DNA from: Tetrahymena elliotti 4EA
Lineage: Eukaryota; Ciliophora; Oligohymenophorea; Hymenostomatida; Tetrahymenidae
Direction: 5' to 3'
Length of the DNA stretch: 64,000 nucleotides
Assembly: GCA_000231825.2 (NCBI GenBank)
Contig: JH720295.1
Location: 1,816,352-1,880,351 of the forward strand
Shown here piece by piece: positions 52,943 to 64,000 of this stretch (positions are counted from its first letter, which is position 1; every line of letters begins with the position of its first letter). The notes under the pieces were generated by a model. It was not told where the DNA came from, did not search any database, and was given only the letters and a program-made list of their open reading frames with translations. A program made the translations under genes and the position numbers.

Positions 52943-54235
52943 TTAATTACCAATTCATATTTTAATCTGATGAAAATAAATCTTGTAAATAAATAACCAC
53001 AAATTCTATAATAAATACAGACAATTAAAAATCAATCAAACTGTATATATAAAATTAAAACTAATTATATAAATCAAACATCAATTTGTCAATTATTAAA
53101 ATAAATTTATTCCTTTTTATTTGTATAATAAAATGTCTTCATTTTTTATAAATTTAAAATTTTTTTTCCTTTAAATTTGCTATTCAATTAATTGATTAAC
53201 AAATAGAGATTAATCTTCTCATTGCTATTTATTATTTAGAATGAATTATTCTTAATGGTTTTAAAAAAAAATGTTTTTTCAAAATTAAAAAAACCTTTAA
53301 AAACCATCTATTAGTCATCATAAATAAATCAGCATAATCAAAAATATTCTCCAATGATTTTAAATTAAATTAATATCTATAATAAATGAGTTTATTTATT
53401 ACAGTAGATCCTAAAAACTAATCAGCTATAAGAAATTTTAGTTTTTCAATTAAGAAATAATTATGCAGAAAATTTTATCATTATTTTTTTAGTTTTTTAG
53501 AAACTTTACTACATAGATTGAACCACTTATTAGTAAAATAAAATTTATGATTTAAATGAAAGAGAATCTTTGATAAAAAATCACAAAGAATAAATTATGT
53601 GATTCATATCGTTATCATTTAAAAAAGATAAGTTAATTTTTATCTACTTAGATTTTCATCATGTAATATCCTTTATTTATGATTAATTCTAAAAAAAAAC
53701 TCTTTATGTCTTCATTATTCAAAATAAATTTGATGAATTAATAAAATAAAGAGTTTTGAAGGGATTTTAAAATTTAATAAAAAAGAGGCTTCAAATGATA
53801 AAAAAATAAAATTCACTATTATAGACTATTTATATTAGTTATTATTTTCTATGTGGATATCTTGAAAGATATATATAAATGAATATAAAGAATTTTGAAG
53901 AGATAAATATATTATATATATACAGCTTTGAAATTTAATTTAATACAATAAAATGAAATATTTTTGTAAAAAATATTGATTTATTTATTAGATAAATTAA
54001 TAAATAAATTTCGTTTTCAATCTGAGATTAATTAATTCTAGTTTATTATTATCATTTGTTTTTTGTTTTAAACAGTGCATAATTAATTTAGTTTAATATT
54101 TGCTAATCCAATATAATTAATTGCATTTTATTCATGGTTAGTTCACTATTAGTTAAACACGTTTAATACTATTCATCATAATTTTCTAGTAAAAAGTAAA
54201 CTAATTTATTTTAGTTTGGTTAATTGTAATTTAAT
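52943..54235. other. A+T-rich intergenic region (F and G converge)
   Basis: No protein-like frame. It contains the 3' ends of two convergent genes. Confidence 0.5.
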
Positions 54236-55289
54236 TCAAATTTGTTTATTTTATTCAACTGTCATTGATTTCTCAAAATCTGCTAAAGTTACCAAGTCTT
54301 CTTATTAATTCATTTCAATATTTTCAGTTTTTTGGGTTTTCCATTCCTTGATATTAAAGAATGAAAATTTATATAAATTTTTGCCTACTTATTCTATTTC
54401 TTTAATCCATGTTAGCATATTTTGGTTATATTTCCATCCCTTATCATACCTTTTAATTTAAAATAATTTAATATTTTCTTAAAATCATTTTTAATTTACA
54501 AAGCTTGAACTGCAGCAAATTATTGAGTCTCATCAGGATAGTTGTAAAAAATGTAAAAAAGGGTATCTTCAGGTAGTTTTTTGACTAAAGCTGTATTTAA
54601 TTGTACTTAAGGCTTTGAATAAGATTAAGGAATCTAAAAATTAAGTGCATCTGTTTTGACAGAAGGATTTTCAGCAAAAGGTGAGCCAAAAGTTTGATGA
54701 ATCCTATTTCACAAAACAAAAAATAATGACTAAATGTGTTCGAAAAATAAATATTTTTTAGAAATGGACAAATTTAACTAAAATAATTGAAATAAAAGAT
54801 GAGAATTAAATCATTTACAATCCTTCTGAATTCAAGTTGGTGATTCCTGTTTATGGAATATCCATACCAAAGACATACATTTATTTTTCGTTTGGTACAT
54901 TTTTTAATTCTTCCATTTTTCCTACCAAAGTCTTCTTCTTTTTAGAATCATCATTAAACTAAGGATCTTTTTATAAATATTAATTGAATTCATCATTATT
55001 TATTTTGTCAGTATCATTCATTTTATTTTTAGTCTTTTAAAAAGGAAAATAATTGACTGACTTGTAGATTTTATCCATGTTGAAACTAAAAATATTTAAA
55101 TTATTAATAAATGAATGCTATACTTAACATTTAAGATTATTGATAGCCAGGAATGCCTTAATTTAAAATAGGAACTTATTGAGATTGCTAAAGCTATTAT
55201 TATAACAGAATCTAATGCTAAGGCTATGTTTACTAGATGTATTATGGCTATATTGGCTAATACATTGCTGGGTATCCTCCTTAATTCAT
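54236..55289 (-). CDS. NOT2: NOT2/CNOT2-family subunit of the CCR4-NOT complex
   Basis: Exons 55289-55129, 55085-54819, 54703-54500 and 54449-54236 total 846 bases (281 residues), in phase. The N-terminal 50 residues are Gln/Pro-rich (MNQGGYPAMYQPIQPQY). The middle has the NOT2 signature YVFGMDIPQTGITNLNSEG followed by LIHQTFGSPFAENP. The C-terminal NOT2/3/5 domain is clear: KKLPEDTLFYIFYNYPDE, FAAVQALYDKGWKYNQNMLT, WIKEIEQVGKNLYKFSFF. NOT2 is a core scaffold of the cytoplasmic/nuclear CCR4-NOT deadenylase complex, binding NOT1 and NOT3 in mRNA decay and repression. At 281 residues it is shorter than the usual animal protein. The 50-base intron at 54450-54499 is required to join AAVQAL to YDKGW. 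This is the only clear housekeeping gene in the window. Confidence 0.93.
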
Positions 55290-56065
55290 TTTTTTAAAAA
55301 CTACTTCCTTTAATATGATAATTGAAATTTATTAAAAATTTTATTAAACTAATAATTTATTATTTTTTGTATTTTCTCTATAACATTAATCAATCAATCA
55401 GTCAATCAATCATTCAAAAATGCAATTAAAAAATAATTAATATCTTTTAATACTTCTTTAGATTAATTTTATTAAATAATTATTTATTAGTCTATTATTT
55501 TATTTATGTTATGTTAAATTAAAAAACTATATTTATTTTTTTGTTTATTAATTGAGATACTCAAACTCACAGAAATCTATCAACAAAAATAATTATCAAA
55601 TTTCATCTTCATTTATTTTATCTGTAATGTTACAAGACATATTTTTATTCAATTTATTTTAGATGAAAAACAAAATATTGCTAGTTTCATAAATATTTTT
55701 TTATAGTGAGCATAATAAAATTAATTTTGATCATATTTCAGATATTTTGCTTGTTAAGATAATATGAATAAAAAAATATAAATAGGGTATTAAATTTAAT
55801 TTTTTTAGAAAATGCTTTGAATGAAAAAGTTGTTTTAATTCCTAACTTAAAATTGATTAATTTTTTTAACTAACCCTCCCCCTCACACACTACAAATAGC
55901 CTCAAATAATAATGCAAAACATATTTAAAATAAACCAATAATAAAAATTTATTTGATAGAATTCAATAGAATAATACTTTTGTCTTAAATTTATGATTTA
56001 AAAAAAGTAAATAAATTAAGAATAATTTACATTTTAGGAATTTTTTTATCAAATTTAAAAAATAA
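55290..56065. other. Divergent region between NOT2 and LRR gene H
   Basis: Non-coding, with a short (ATCA)n-type run at 55387-55412 and a pyrimidine tract (CCCTCCCCCTC) near 55866. It presumably holds the promoters of both genes. Confidence 0.5.
55387..55412. repeat. Short tetranucleotide repeat (ATCA/GTCA)
   Basis: ATCAATCAATCAGTCAATCA followed by ATCATT; an imperfect 4-base microsatellite in the upstream region of NOT2. Confidence 0.8.
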
Positions 56066-58009
56066 ATGATGGAATAAAATTAAATACTTTATAAAGAGCT
56101 CAAAGATGTAAATTATCTTAATAAGAAGAATAAAAGAAATTTAATATTTTTCAATTGAAAGTTACTAAGCTCCAACTTACCATCACATATTAATCTAAAT
56201 ATTGATTTTAAGTAAATAATTTATTTCTTTCTTTTAAAAATATTTTTTTCGAAATCTAATTTTATTTCATATTATTTTAAATTATTATTTAAGATATATT
56301 AAATCATTTTTAATTGATAATCATTTAATTTTTAAAAGAGAAAATAAGCTTGATGAAGAAGGGATGTTTAAGTTTACATCAGTGTTAGCAAAATGTACTA
56401 ATCTTTAAACTTTAAATGTTAACCTGGAGTAAAATTAAATTTTAAATTTATTATTCACTTTTTAATTGTATTTTTAATTAAAATATTTTTATAAAATCTT
56501 AATTTATTTGTTTTTTAATTTTTAAAAGGTAAAACAATATTTGTTAAAACACTGCTTCAGAATTGGCACAAGCTTTAGCAAAACATTCTAATCTCTAATA
56601 GTTAACTCTTTAGCTCTTGTAAAACCTCTTTATTAAAAAAAATTATTAATTCTCATAAATAAATAATTTTTATTTTTAAATATCTTATTTAGGTTAGTCT
56701 TATTTATTTCCAAATAATTTTTAATAGATATTGATTAATAATTAATTTTTCTTTTCTCTTAATATGCTATTTTCTTTTTTTTATATTATTGACTTTATAT
56801 CTAATCTAAAATAATTCTAGTATTTTAGCTTCAATTGTTAATTTAATTGGATTTAGATAAAAACAAATAAAAATTTTTTTAATTTTTCGTTAATATATGA
56901 CTTTAATTATTTCAAATTCAATATTATTAACTAATAAATTAAAAGGGGTAATGATATTGATGAAATTGGTGCCTAAAAGTTAGCATTTGCCTTAGCCAAA
57001 TTCTCTAGTCTCAAAACTTTGACTTTTGACATCTCGTAAAAAATTTTATTTTGCATTATTATTTTTGAATTTTGATAAAACGAATATTTGATTCTAGTTT
57101 AATTAATTTATTTTTTGGAATTAACATTTATATTAAAATTTGAATTCTTAATTTTATTTAAAGCGACAATAATATCTATGATTTAGGAGTGTAAAAACTG
57201 GCTTCTGCTTTAGAAAAATTGAACAATCTCTAAACTTTGCATCTTTTGTTAAAGTAAATATATTTTAAATTTATTAACAGAGAATAAATTAATTTTTTTT
57301 AATTAACTTTATTTAAATAATATGAAATCTTTTATTCGCTCTTTGAAAAATTAAAATGAAGTTTAATTAATTTAAGTAGAAAGATTTATTTAGCTTAAAT
57401 TTTTCTAATTTTTTAAAAGAGATAACAACATCGAAGAAAAAGGAGCTCTATCACTGGTAGCTGCATTGTCAAAATAGTCTTAACTAAAGAATTTAATTCT
57501 AAGTCTTAAGTAAAAATATTATTTTTTAACTAAAAATTCAAATCCATAATTTTTCATTTATGAATAATATCATTATTTTATGAAGCTTTAATTTTTTATT
57601 CAAATTTTAGTTTTTTTTCTCTCAATAAATTATTTTAAGAATTTCTTTTTGAATTTTCTGATTTCTAAAAAGGGACAATTTTATTGGTGAATTAGCTGCT
57701 TAATAATTGGGGTCTACTTTATCATAGTGCCCTAATCTGTAAACTTTGTATCTAGACCTATCGTAAAATTAATATATTTAATATTAACTAATATTTGTTG
57801 AATTACTGAATTAAATTCCATACTTACTATTTACCTAAAGTTTTTAAAATATTATTTGTTTTATTTTAAATATTTTGACATTTAACTACATATTTCTTTA
57901 ATTCAATAGTGATTATTATTCTTGCTATAATTGCTACATTAATGCTTATAGATTAATTAGAAAACTGATGAAAACTAAAAGATTAGTAAAACTAACAAGA
58001 ATTTTTTGA
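56066..58009 (+). CDS. LRR gene H (one repeat per exon)
   Basis: Seven exons are clear: about 56341-56437, 56530-56615, 56948-57038, 57164-57253, 57421-57509, 57672-57764 and 57910-58009. Each of the first six encodes one RNI-type LRR, for example NKLDEEGMFKFTSVLAKC, NDIDEIGAQKLAFALAKF and DNNIEEKGALSLVAALSK. Introns fall after codon base 2. The last exon (DYYSCYNCYINAYRLIRKLM, then KTKRLVKLTRIF) ends at TGA 58007-58009 and resembles the tails of J2 and other LRR genes here. The proposed start (MMEQNQ, 56066) and its junction to the first repeat are guesses. Interaction protein, partner unknown. Confidence 0.7.
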
Positions 58010-58403
58010 ATTATAAAATTAGCTAAACAACTGCAGTATCAAAATAAGAAGCTTTAATTAAATTTTTATTTAAACATAAATATGAAAATTATAAGTTTAA
58101 GAAATTAGTTTATCAATTTGTCTGCTAGCCTTTATAATAACGTTTAACTTTAATTTATTTTTAAGTTTCAAATATAATTATTACCTATTCTAACTCTCTT
58201 TTAACAGCAACAAAAATTAAAAACCAAATTTTCAAAAACAAGCCTAAAAAACTTTAAGTCGTTCTTAATGAATGAGAAAAAGTAAATTCTGAAAAACCAA
58301 ATTTATTTTTTTAAAATGTTAAATGTGTGTGTGATTAAAGCAGAATTTAGAAATTGAAAATTTAAGATATCAAAAAAATAATCAATAATTTTAAAGTAAT
58401 ATT
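58010..58403. other. Spacer between convergent genes H and K
   Basis: A+T-rich, no signature seen. Confidence 0.4.
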
Positions 58404-59571
58404 TCATAAACACAAAAATAAAACAAATTTAAAAACTTAAAATTTGAGTTTAGCAGTTTTTTTTAACTCCAGCCTTTATTTTTCATTCATATTTAATATA
58501 GGATATTCACCCCCTCCCTAATATTTTTTTAATATTAATTGTTTGTCATTCTAAACTATAATATTTTATAAAATTGCATCAAAATAATACTAAATAGTCA
58601 TAATCATCATTAATTTGCTCTTATTCAGAGATTTTGATTAAATTACTTTACAAAGTTAAAATTTTATTTTATCTCTTGCTTCTTTCAGTTTCGAGCTTTC
58701 ATTTATTTTTTGTTTTTTAGTTTTTTGAGGTTTACTTATTTTCTGTTTTTAATTACTGTTTTAAAACTTATGATTATTAATTAAATTTATTAAAAATTAT
58801 TAGAAGAGTACTTTTTGGAAAGCATCATCATCATCAAAATCACCATATTCCTTAAATTAAGATTGATTTTTTTTATTATCTCGAATTGGTTGATTCACCT
58901 AAAATAAATTAATACTTAAAGTTGAAAAATTGAAATGAATGATATCTTACGAATGGCTTAGAGTTTGGTTTTTAATTAACCATTTCTTATTCATGATCTG
59001 CCACAGGTTCAACTGATCTTTGTTTGAGTTCATTCTAATTCAATTTACATTAGCCTAAATTACCTTTTTTAGATGCCTAATAATTAACACACTTGTTTTC
59101 TTAATATTCATAATCTGAGTCATTATTTTCTTTGCTTGAAATTTGAGTATTTTTCTTCTTCTAAGAATATTTTAACTTTCTATTTTATTTTCCTAATTTA
59201 ATAAATGATGAAACAAAATAAAAGAAGAAAAATAATTGATTTTATGTAAATCAATATATACCATATTGTAAATTAAAAAGATGGGAAAATTCCATATTAT
59301 TGTTTGATTCTTTTAGAAAAGTTAATACATTTGAGAGTATCTTCTACATCGCTTTCTTTCTTCCTCTTCAGAATCATAATTTTTTGGCTAATTGTTGTTA
59401 GATTACTTTTCCCTTAGCTTCTGTGTCTATCAGTTTCTAGATTATACAGTTTAAAAAATAGGTTTCTGCCGAAAAGCTATTATTTAAAGTTAATAAATAT
59501 TACTTTTGTTGAGAAATAATTTAACTGAATTTAGAATCCAATTAATCTAGTTTATCTTCAGTGGCTTTCAT
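58404..59571 (-). CDS. Gene K: charged low-complexity protein with one frame break
   Basis: ATG 59569-59571 starts MKATEDKLDQLDSKFSQIIS, probably helical. The frame runs to AKGKVIQQQLAK, then meets TGA. Removing one A from the A6 run at about 59378-59383 restores NYDSEEEERKRCRRYSQMY. After an intron (about 59320-59190) the frame continues SSKENNDSDYEYQENK, EPVADHEQEMVN and SKPF, and after another (about 58948-58900) VNQPIRDNKKN and EYGDFDDDDAFQKVLF. From there it stays open through a Lys/Gln-rich segment (KQKISKPQKTKKQKINESSK) to TGA 58404-58406, although the true end may be earlier. No domain recognised; alternating acidic and basic patches suggest a nuclear or chromatin-associated protein, which is inference only. 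The break may be real or an assembly error. Confidence 0.55.
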
Positions 59572-59778
59572 ATTTCTTTTAATTACAGTACATTTTGTTA
59601 TTTTCACGCACCTACAGTCATTAGAAGGATTTTCGCTGATCCCAAACATTCCTTCAAATTATTTTCATGCACTCATATTTATTTTTGAATTTTTGTTAAA
59701 AAACAAGTATTCACTTGTGCTTTTTTGATAATACAATATATTCAAATTAAGTGTTAGTATAAATAAAATTAAGTAGGA

Positions 59779-59945
59779 TGAAAAAGAGAGTTTCGAAGAA
59801 GATGAGAGATGAAATCTCTGAATGTTCGGAAGATGGTAGCTAAGAAATAATTGAAGAGAAAATTCAATTAAAAATTAGTCAAATAAGAAAATGATTACAG
59901 ATATATCTTCTGATGAATCTAATTAGTCATTATAGAGTGAAGAAG
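59779..59945 (+). pseudogene. Gene L: acidic N-terminal fragment cut by a duplication border
   Basis: ATG 59779 opens MKKRVSKKMRDEISECSEDG and continues QEIIEEKIQLK to a TGA near 59894. A second frame continues in the same acidic style (MITDISSDESNQSLQSEEES) up to about 59945. At about 59950 the sequence switches to DNA that also occurs at 62600 and belongs to an LRR array on the other strand, so the rest of L seems to be missing. It is divergent from gene K, 208 bases away. Confidence 0.4.
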
Positions 59946-59949
59946 AAAG

Positions 59950-62900
59950 CCATTATCAATTTTATTCTATCTGTTAACAAAATTAATTAGAAAAGTATGA
60001 GATAATTATTTCTATATCTAAAAATGAGCTAAAAAATAATTTTTACATCATTTCAACATTCAAAGATATAAGATTCAGGCACTTTGATATTGCTTAGCCT
60101 AAGTATATTGCACCCAATGGGCTAATATTACATGAACTATTGATATTAAATAATTAAAAATTTGTTTTTTGAAGAATTAACATATAAAAATTTAGTTTCT
60201 CAATTATGGTATTTATATTTTATTAAATTAGGGCTTGTGAGTGAGTGAAGGCTATAGAGCATACTTAAATATCAGTTAAATTAATTCCATTTGCCAACTA
60301 TATCGTTTATTACATTTAAATAATTAAATTTAGTCACACTAACCCATTCTAACCCATATATTTTTTATTAAGTTTGAGCTAAAAAAATATTTATTTTATT
60401 GATTGATAGTTTTATTTAATATTAATTTTAAAAAATTAAAGATTAGGACAGCCAGCTATGTTCCTACTTAGATCTTACATTCCATTTTCACCAATTTTAT
60501 CGGAAATTTTTTCAAATGTTTTATTTAATTTTTATCAAACTTAAATTTTAATGTAAAAAATAAAACATATTTTAACTAAAATGAGGGAAATTATTTTTTA
60601 TTTCATTACAAAAGAAGTAACTAAAAATTGGATTTATAATTTTTTACTTAAATTCAAGGTTCAAATTAATAAGATTATGGCATTTCCTAATAAAAGAACA
60701 TAAGCTTGAAAAACCTTAATTGCCAATCATATTGTACCTTTTGATTTGATAAGGAAAAATAGTTACATGTTTATTAACTAATTAATAAACCTTGAGAAGA
60801 GTTCCAAACTTGTAAGATTATTTTTTAAAGAAGAAACCAAAGTTTAAAATTATTTATCAGTCATACCTAGATCATTATTTTAATTTATTTAAAACTTGTT
60901 TTTTTTAAATTTTGTTTATATTATTAGTAAAAATAGATAAAATATTTTCAAAAGAAATATCTCACCGAATAGAAAGATTCAAATTTTCAAGGTTTTAACA
61001 TTTTGCTAAAGCAGAGCATAAAAGTTATATGTTTTAATCTAATTTTTCCTTATTATTTTAAATATTTTATATAATTAATTAAGGAAATATAATAATAAAT
61101 TAAACTATTATAATTAATTAGGATAATTTAACTAGTCAAATTTTAAAAGATTATTTGCTACTAAAACTTACTTAATTTTAAGCTTAAGTTTAGAAAGTGA
61201 AGGCAAGTCAGAGTTTAAAAACTTTTCTATTAAAAAAAATTTTTGATATTATTTCACAGAATCAAGTAATTACTTCTACAAGTTAATTATGATTTTAATA
61301 CTGTTTAAACATTTATTTTTTTAACTAATTATTATTAATATTTTAACAAATATTATGAATAAAAAATTATTATGACTTTGATTCTATTTTTTGAGTCAAA
61401 AAAGCTAAAATTAATTAAAATTAAGTTTGTACCTGAATTAATACATGAAATAGACATTTAAATGACATTTCAAATTTTCTAAAATCTGACCAAAAGTTTT
61501 TATCATACTGATTTTGTTAAATGGTAAAAATAATCAAGACATGCTTAATTTCTACATGAATAATCACAAAAGATATTTATGTATAATTTATGAAAAATAA
61601 TAAAAAATTTTCTGAGTTTAACAATAATAAAAGAATTAAAAATATATATTAGCTTCAATAAAACTGCATCAGGAATAAAAGAAAAAATTAAGTATAACCA
61701 TTCAATTTAGTTAATTAATTAGAAGCTTAGCTGAGTTGAGCTAAGTAGAGTTAAGAACAATTCAAAAATTAATCAAATTTCACAAAATAAAAAATATAAC
61801 AAAGCTCATAGGGGGCTTATCAAATTTTTTGAATTGGAAGTAATAGGGTTTTAGATGAATAGTTTAAAAGTTGAAAAACTTTTTCACCTAAACTATTTTT
61901 TAAACTAGGTGATATTTTAGTAAAAAATTATTCACTGATGGTGGAATTCTTTTGAATTTTGATTTTTCAATAAAATTGAAAAGAAAAGTAAAATTAATTT
62001 TTATCACAAAAAGATAATTAATGAAAGTAAATTTAGATAAAGTATTGCTTTTAAAATTAAATTTATTCCACATAAGACACTTAAACAAATCATTAAGAAT
62101 TTATTAAAATGAAACATTTTGCTGATTAAAATTTATCATAAACCATGTTTGTAATATACTAATCTCCTAAGTTTATATGCCTAGTTTCTTAATTTTTTTA
62201 ATAAGCCCAATGAGATTTCATTAAAACTATTTATTTAAAAAAATGATATTCAAAAATAAGTAGCATTTGTGGTCAAAGAAATTTTTTATTTTCTTTTAGA
62301 TTCGAATATTTGATGTATTTGACTTTTAAAAAAACTAAATATTTGAAAAATTAAATATTTATTACAAGGATCTAAATCTTGAAAATTAGAGCTGATTTAA
62401 ATTAGATATAGCTTATTATAAACTTAGAAGACCTGGATCTTATAAGTTTATACCACTTTTTTTATTAAAAAAATATATTAATAAGTAAGTAAAGTAAATA
62501 TATGAATTATTTTTTACTAAAAACTAAGCTATAAATATTTGAGTTTAAGACATTAAGCTAAACCTTAACAAATACCTGAAAAACCTTAATTATCAATTTT
62601 ATTCCATCTATTTAAAAAATTAATTTAAAAAGTATTAAATAATATTACTAAACTTATTTTCTAAAAATATAGTTTTTACATAATATCAACATTCAAAGAT
62701 ATAAGATTTGGGCACTTGGATATAGCTTAGCCTAAGTATATTGCTCCTTATGGACTAATATCACATTAACTTTAGAAATATTAAATAATTGAATAGTATT
62801 TGTTGTTAAAAGATCTTAAAAAATTTAATTTCTTAATTATGATATTTATATTTTTTAATTTAAGGGATGTGAGTAGAGGTTACAGTGAATACTGAAATAT

Positions 62901-64000
62901 CATTAAAATTATATCTTTGAAATTAAATCCCTCAAGCAGATTATCTCCTTTAAATCATTTAAAGAATGAATATTTTTCAAATTTTAGAAGAAAAAAAAAA
63001 ATTTTATTTTTTTACCTAATATTGATTTCAAAAAATTAAAGATTAGGACAGCCAGTAATATTCTAACTTAGATCTAACATTCCATCTTCATTAATTTTAT
63101 TTAACCTTTTTACAAATGTTTTATTTAATTTTTTTAAACTTAAACTTTAAATTAAAAAAATAAAAAATAGTTTAAATTAAAATGAGGTAAAATATTTTTT
63201 TTGAATTCGTCACAAATGAAATAACTAATAATTTTATTTATAACTTTTTACTAAAATTCAAGGTTCAAATTAATAAGATTATGGCATTTCCCAATAAGAG
63301 AACATAAGCTTGAAAAACCTTAATTTTGAAAGTAATTGGAACTTTTTATTTAATATGGAAAAATTGTAAAATAGATATTTATTAAGAAAGAATAAAATAT
63401 TATATTTTAATAAATTAATAAATACCAACCTTGATAAGAGCTCCAAGCTAGTAAGATTACTTTTTAAAGAAGAAATCAAAGTTTAAAATTAGTTATCAGT
63501 CATTCCAATATTTCTATTTTAATAAATTTGATTAACTATTAACATGTTTTTTAAAATTTTGTTTAAGTTATTAGTAAAAATAGATAAAAACAATTTAAAA
63601 AGAAAAGAAATATCTTACCTAATAAAAAGATTCAAGTTTTCAAGATTTTAACATTTTTCTAAGGCAGAGCATAAAAGTTATATGTCTTCATCTACTTTTT
63701 CCTTACTGTTTTAAAATATTTTATTTGATTCATTATGGAAATATAATAAATTAAAGTAAAAAGGAGAATTTAATTAGTAAAAATATAAAATATAAAATAT
63801 TAATTTTATTATGATTTTTTAAACAAATTTTTGCTACTAAAACTTACTTAATTTTAAGCTTAAGTTACGAAAGTGAAGGCAAATCAGAGTTTAAAAACTT
63901 TTATTTAAAAAAAGTTTTTGATATCATTTAACAATGCAATCAATTACTTCTTCAAGTTAAATATGATCATATTGCTGTTTAATCATTTATTTTTTTTAAT
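59950..64000 (-). CDS. LRR array M (exons in two tandem copies; continues past the window)
   Basis: Single-repeat LRR exons on the - strand occur in pairs about 2.6 kb apart: 60125-60030 / 62770-62675 (ISPLGAIYLGQAISKC), 60500-60420 / 63100-63010 (ENGMQDLSRNIAGCPNL and its twin), 60735-60650 / 63325-63240 (QGFSSLCSFIRKCHNL), 60850-60775 / 63480-63400 (NLTSLELFSRF), 61055-60965 / 63705-63618 (QLLCSALAKCQNLENLNL) and 61215-61155 / 63905-63845 (FLNSDLPSLSKLKLKIK). Other LRR-like exons lie at 62600-62530 (DNQGFSGICQGLAQCLKL) and 62460-62350. A possible first exon begins near 62145 (MVYDKFQSAKCFIL), so two genes may be present. The 5' end is outside the window, and the left copy is cut at about 59950 with no terminal exon. 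I cannot say which copy is functional. Confidence 0.6.
59952..64000. repeat. Tandem duplication, unit about 2.65 kb
   Basis: Sequence from about 59952 onward matches sequence from about 62600 onward, including introns (for example ATTATCAATTTTATTC at both, GATTAGGACAGCCAG at about 60442 and 63042, AATAAGATTATGGCATTTCC at about 60668 and 63270). The second copy runs off the right edge. Confidence 0.8.

Noticed and set aside
54430..54505. Apparent +1 frameshift in NOT2
   Set aside because: A standard GTAAATT...TTAAAAG intron of 50 bases restores the frame and the expected NOT2 motif AAVQALYDKGW.
61900..62088. Antisense Lys/Phe-rich open frame
   Set aside because: No LRR motif, no splice-bounded shape and no paralogue in the second duplication copy.

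Overview
This window reads as ciliate nuclear DNA, most like Tetrahymena or a close relative (oligohymenophorean). It is roughly 80 percent A+T. Long reading frames with recognisable protein domains appear only if TAA and TAG are read as glutamine and TGA is the only stop. Genes are split by short A+T-rich introns (about 40-450 bases, GTAAA...TAG). Under the standard code almost every real gene breaks into meaningless pieces, so all coding calls here use TAA/TAG = Gln. I cannot tell from sequence alone whether this is macronuclear or micronuclear DNA.

Layout. 1-290: decayed tetratricopeptide-repeat fragment. 880-1600: unexplained higher-complexity stretch. 3501-9735 (-): large secreted/membrane protein with furin-like cysteine repeats and a multi-span C-terminus (gene A). 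10540-13142 (-): internally deleted, partly broken copy of gene A. 13735-22985 (-): three leucine-rich-repeat (LRR) genes (I1, I2, I3), built mostly of exons that each encode one repeat. 23827-25611 and 27762-29719 (+): two duplicated LRR genes (J1, damaged; J2, apparently intact). 26695-27348 and 41322-42053 (+): two paralogous small membrane proteins (C1, C2). 29983-40486 (-): a giant receptor-like transmembrane protein of about 3195 residues (gene B). 42771-52942 (+): three consecutive genes (D, E, F) whose products begin MGTC, MGNCC and MGCC; D and E are pseudokinase-like. 54236-55289 (-): NOT2/CNOT2-type subunit of the CCR4-NOT complex (gene G). 56066-58009 (+): another LRR gene (H). 58404-59571 (-): charged protein with one frame break (gene K). 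59779-59945 (+): acidic fragment (L). 59950-64000 (-): LRR exons in a tandem duplication of about 2.65 kb (M).

Gene G is the one clear housekeeping gene. The rest is accessory: surface or membrane proteins (A, B, C1, C2), lipid-anchored pseudokinase-like proteins (D, E, F) and a family of RNI-type LRR proteins with all stages of birth and decay (whole-gene copies, exon-block duplications, lost splice sites, frameshifts). The strongest candidate for an undescribed system is the D-E-F cluster of putatively N-acylated proteins, lying near a nursery of single-repeat LRR exons. No rRNA, tRNA, CRISPR array or telomere repeat was seen. Exon borders were read by eye; where total coding length came out divisible by three and phases matched, this is stated.
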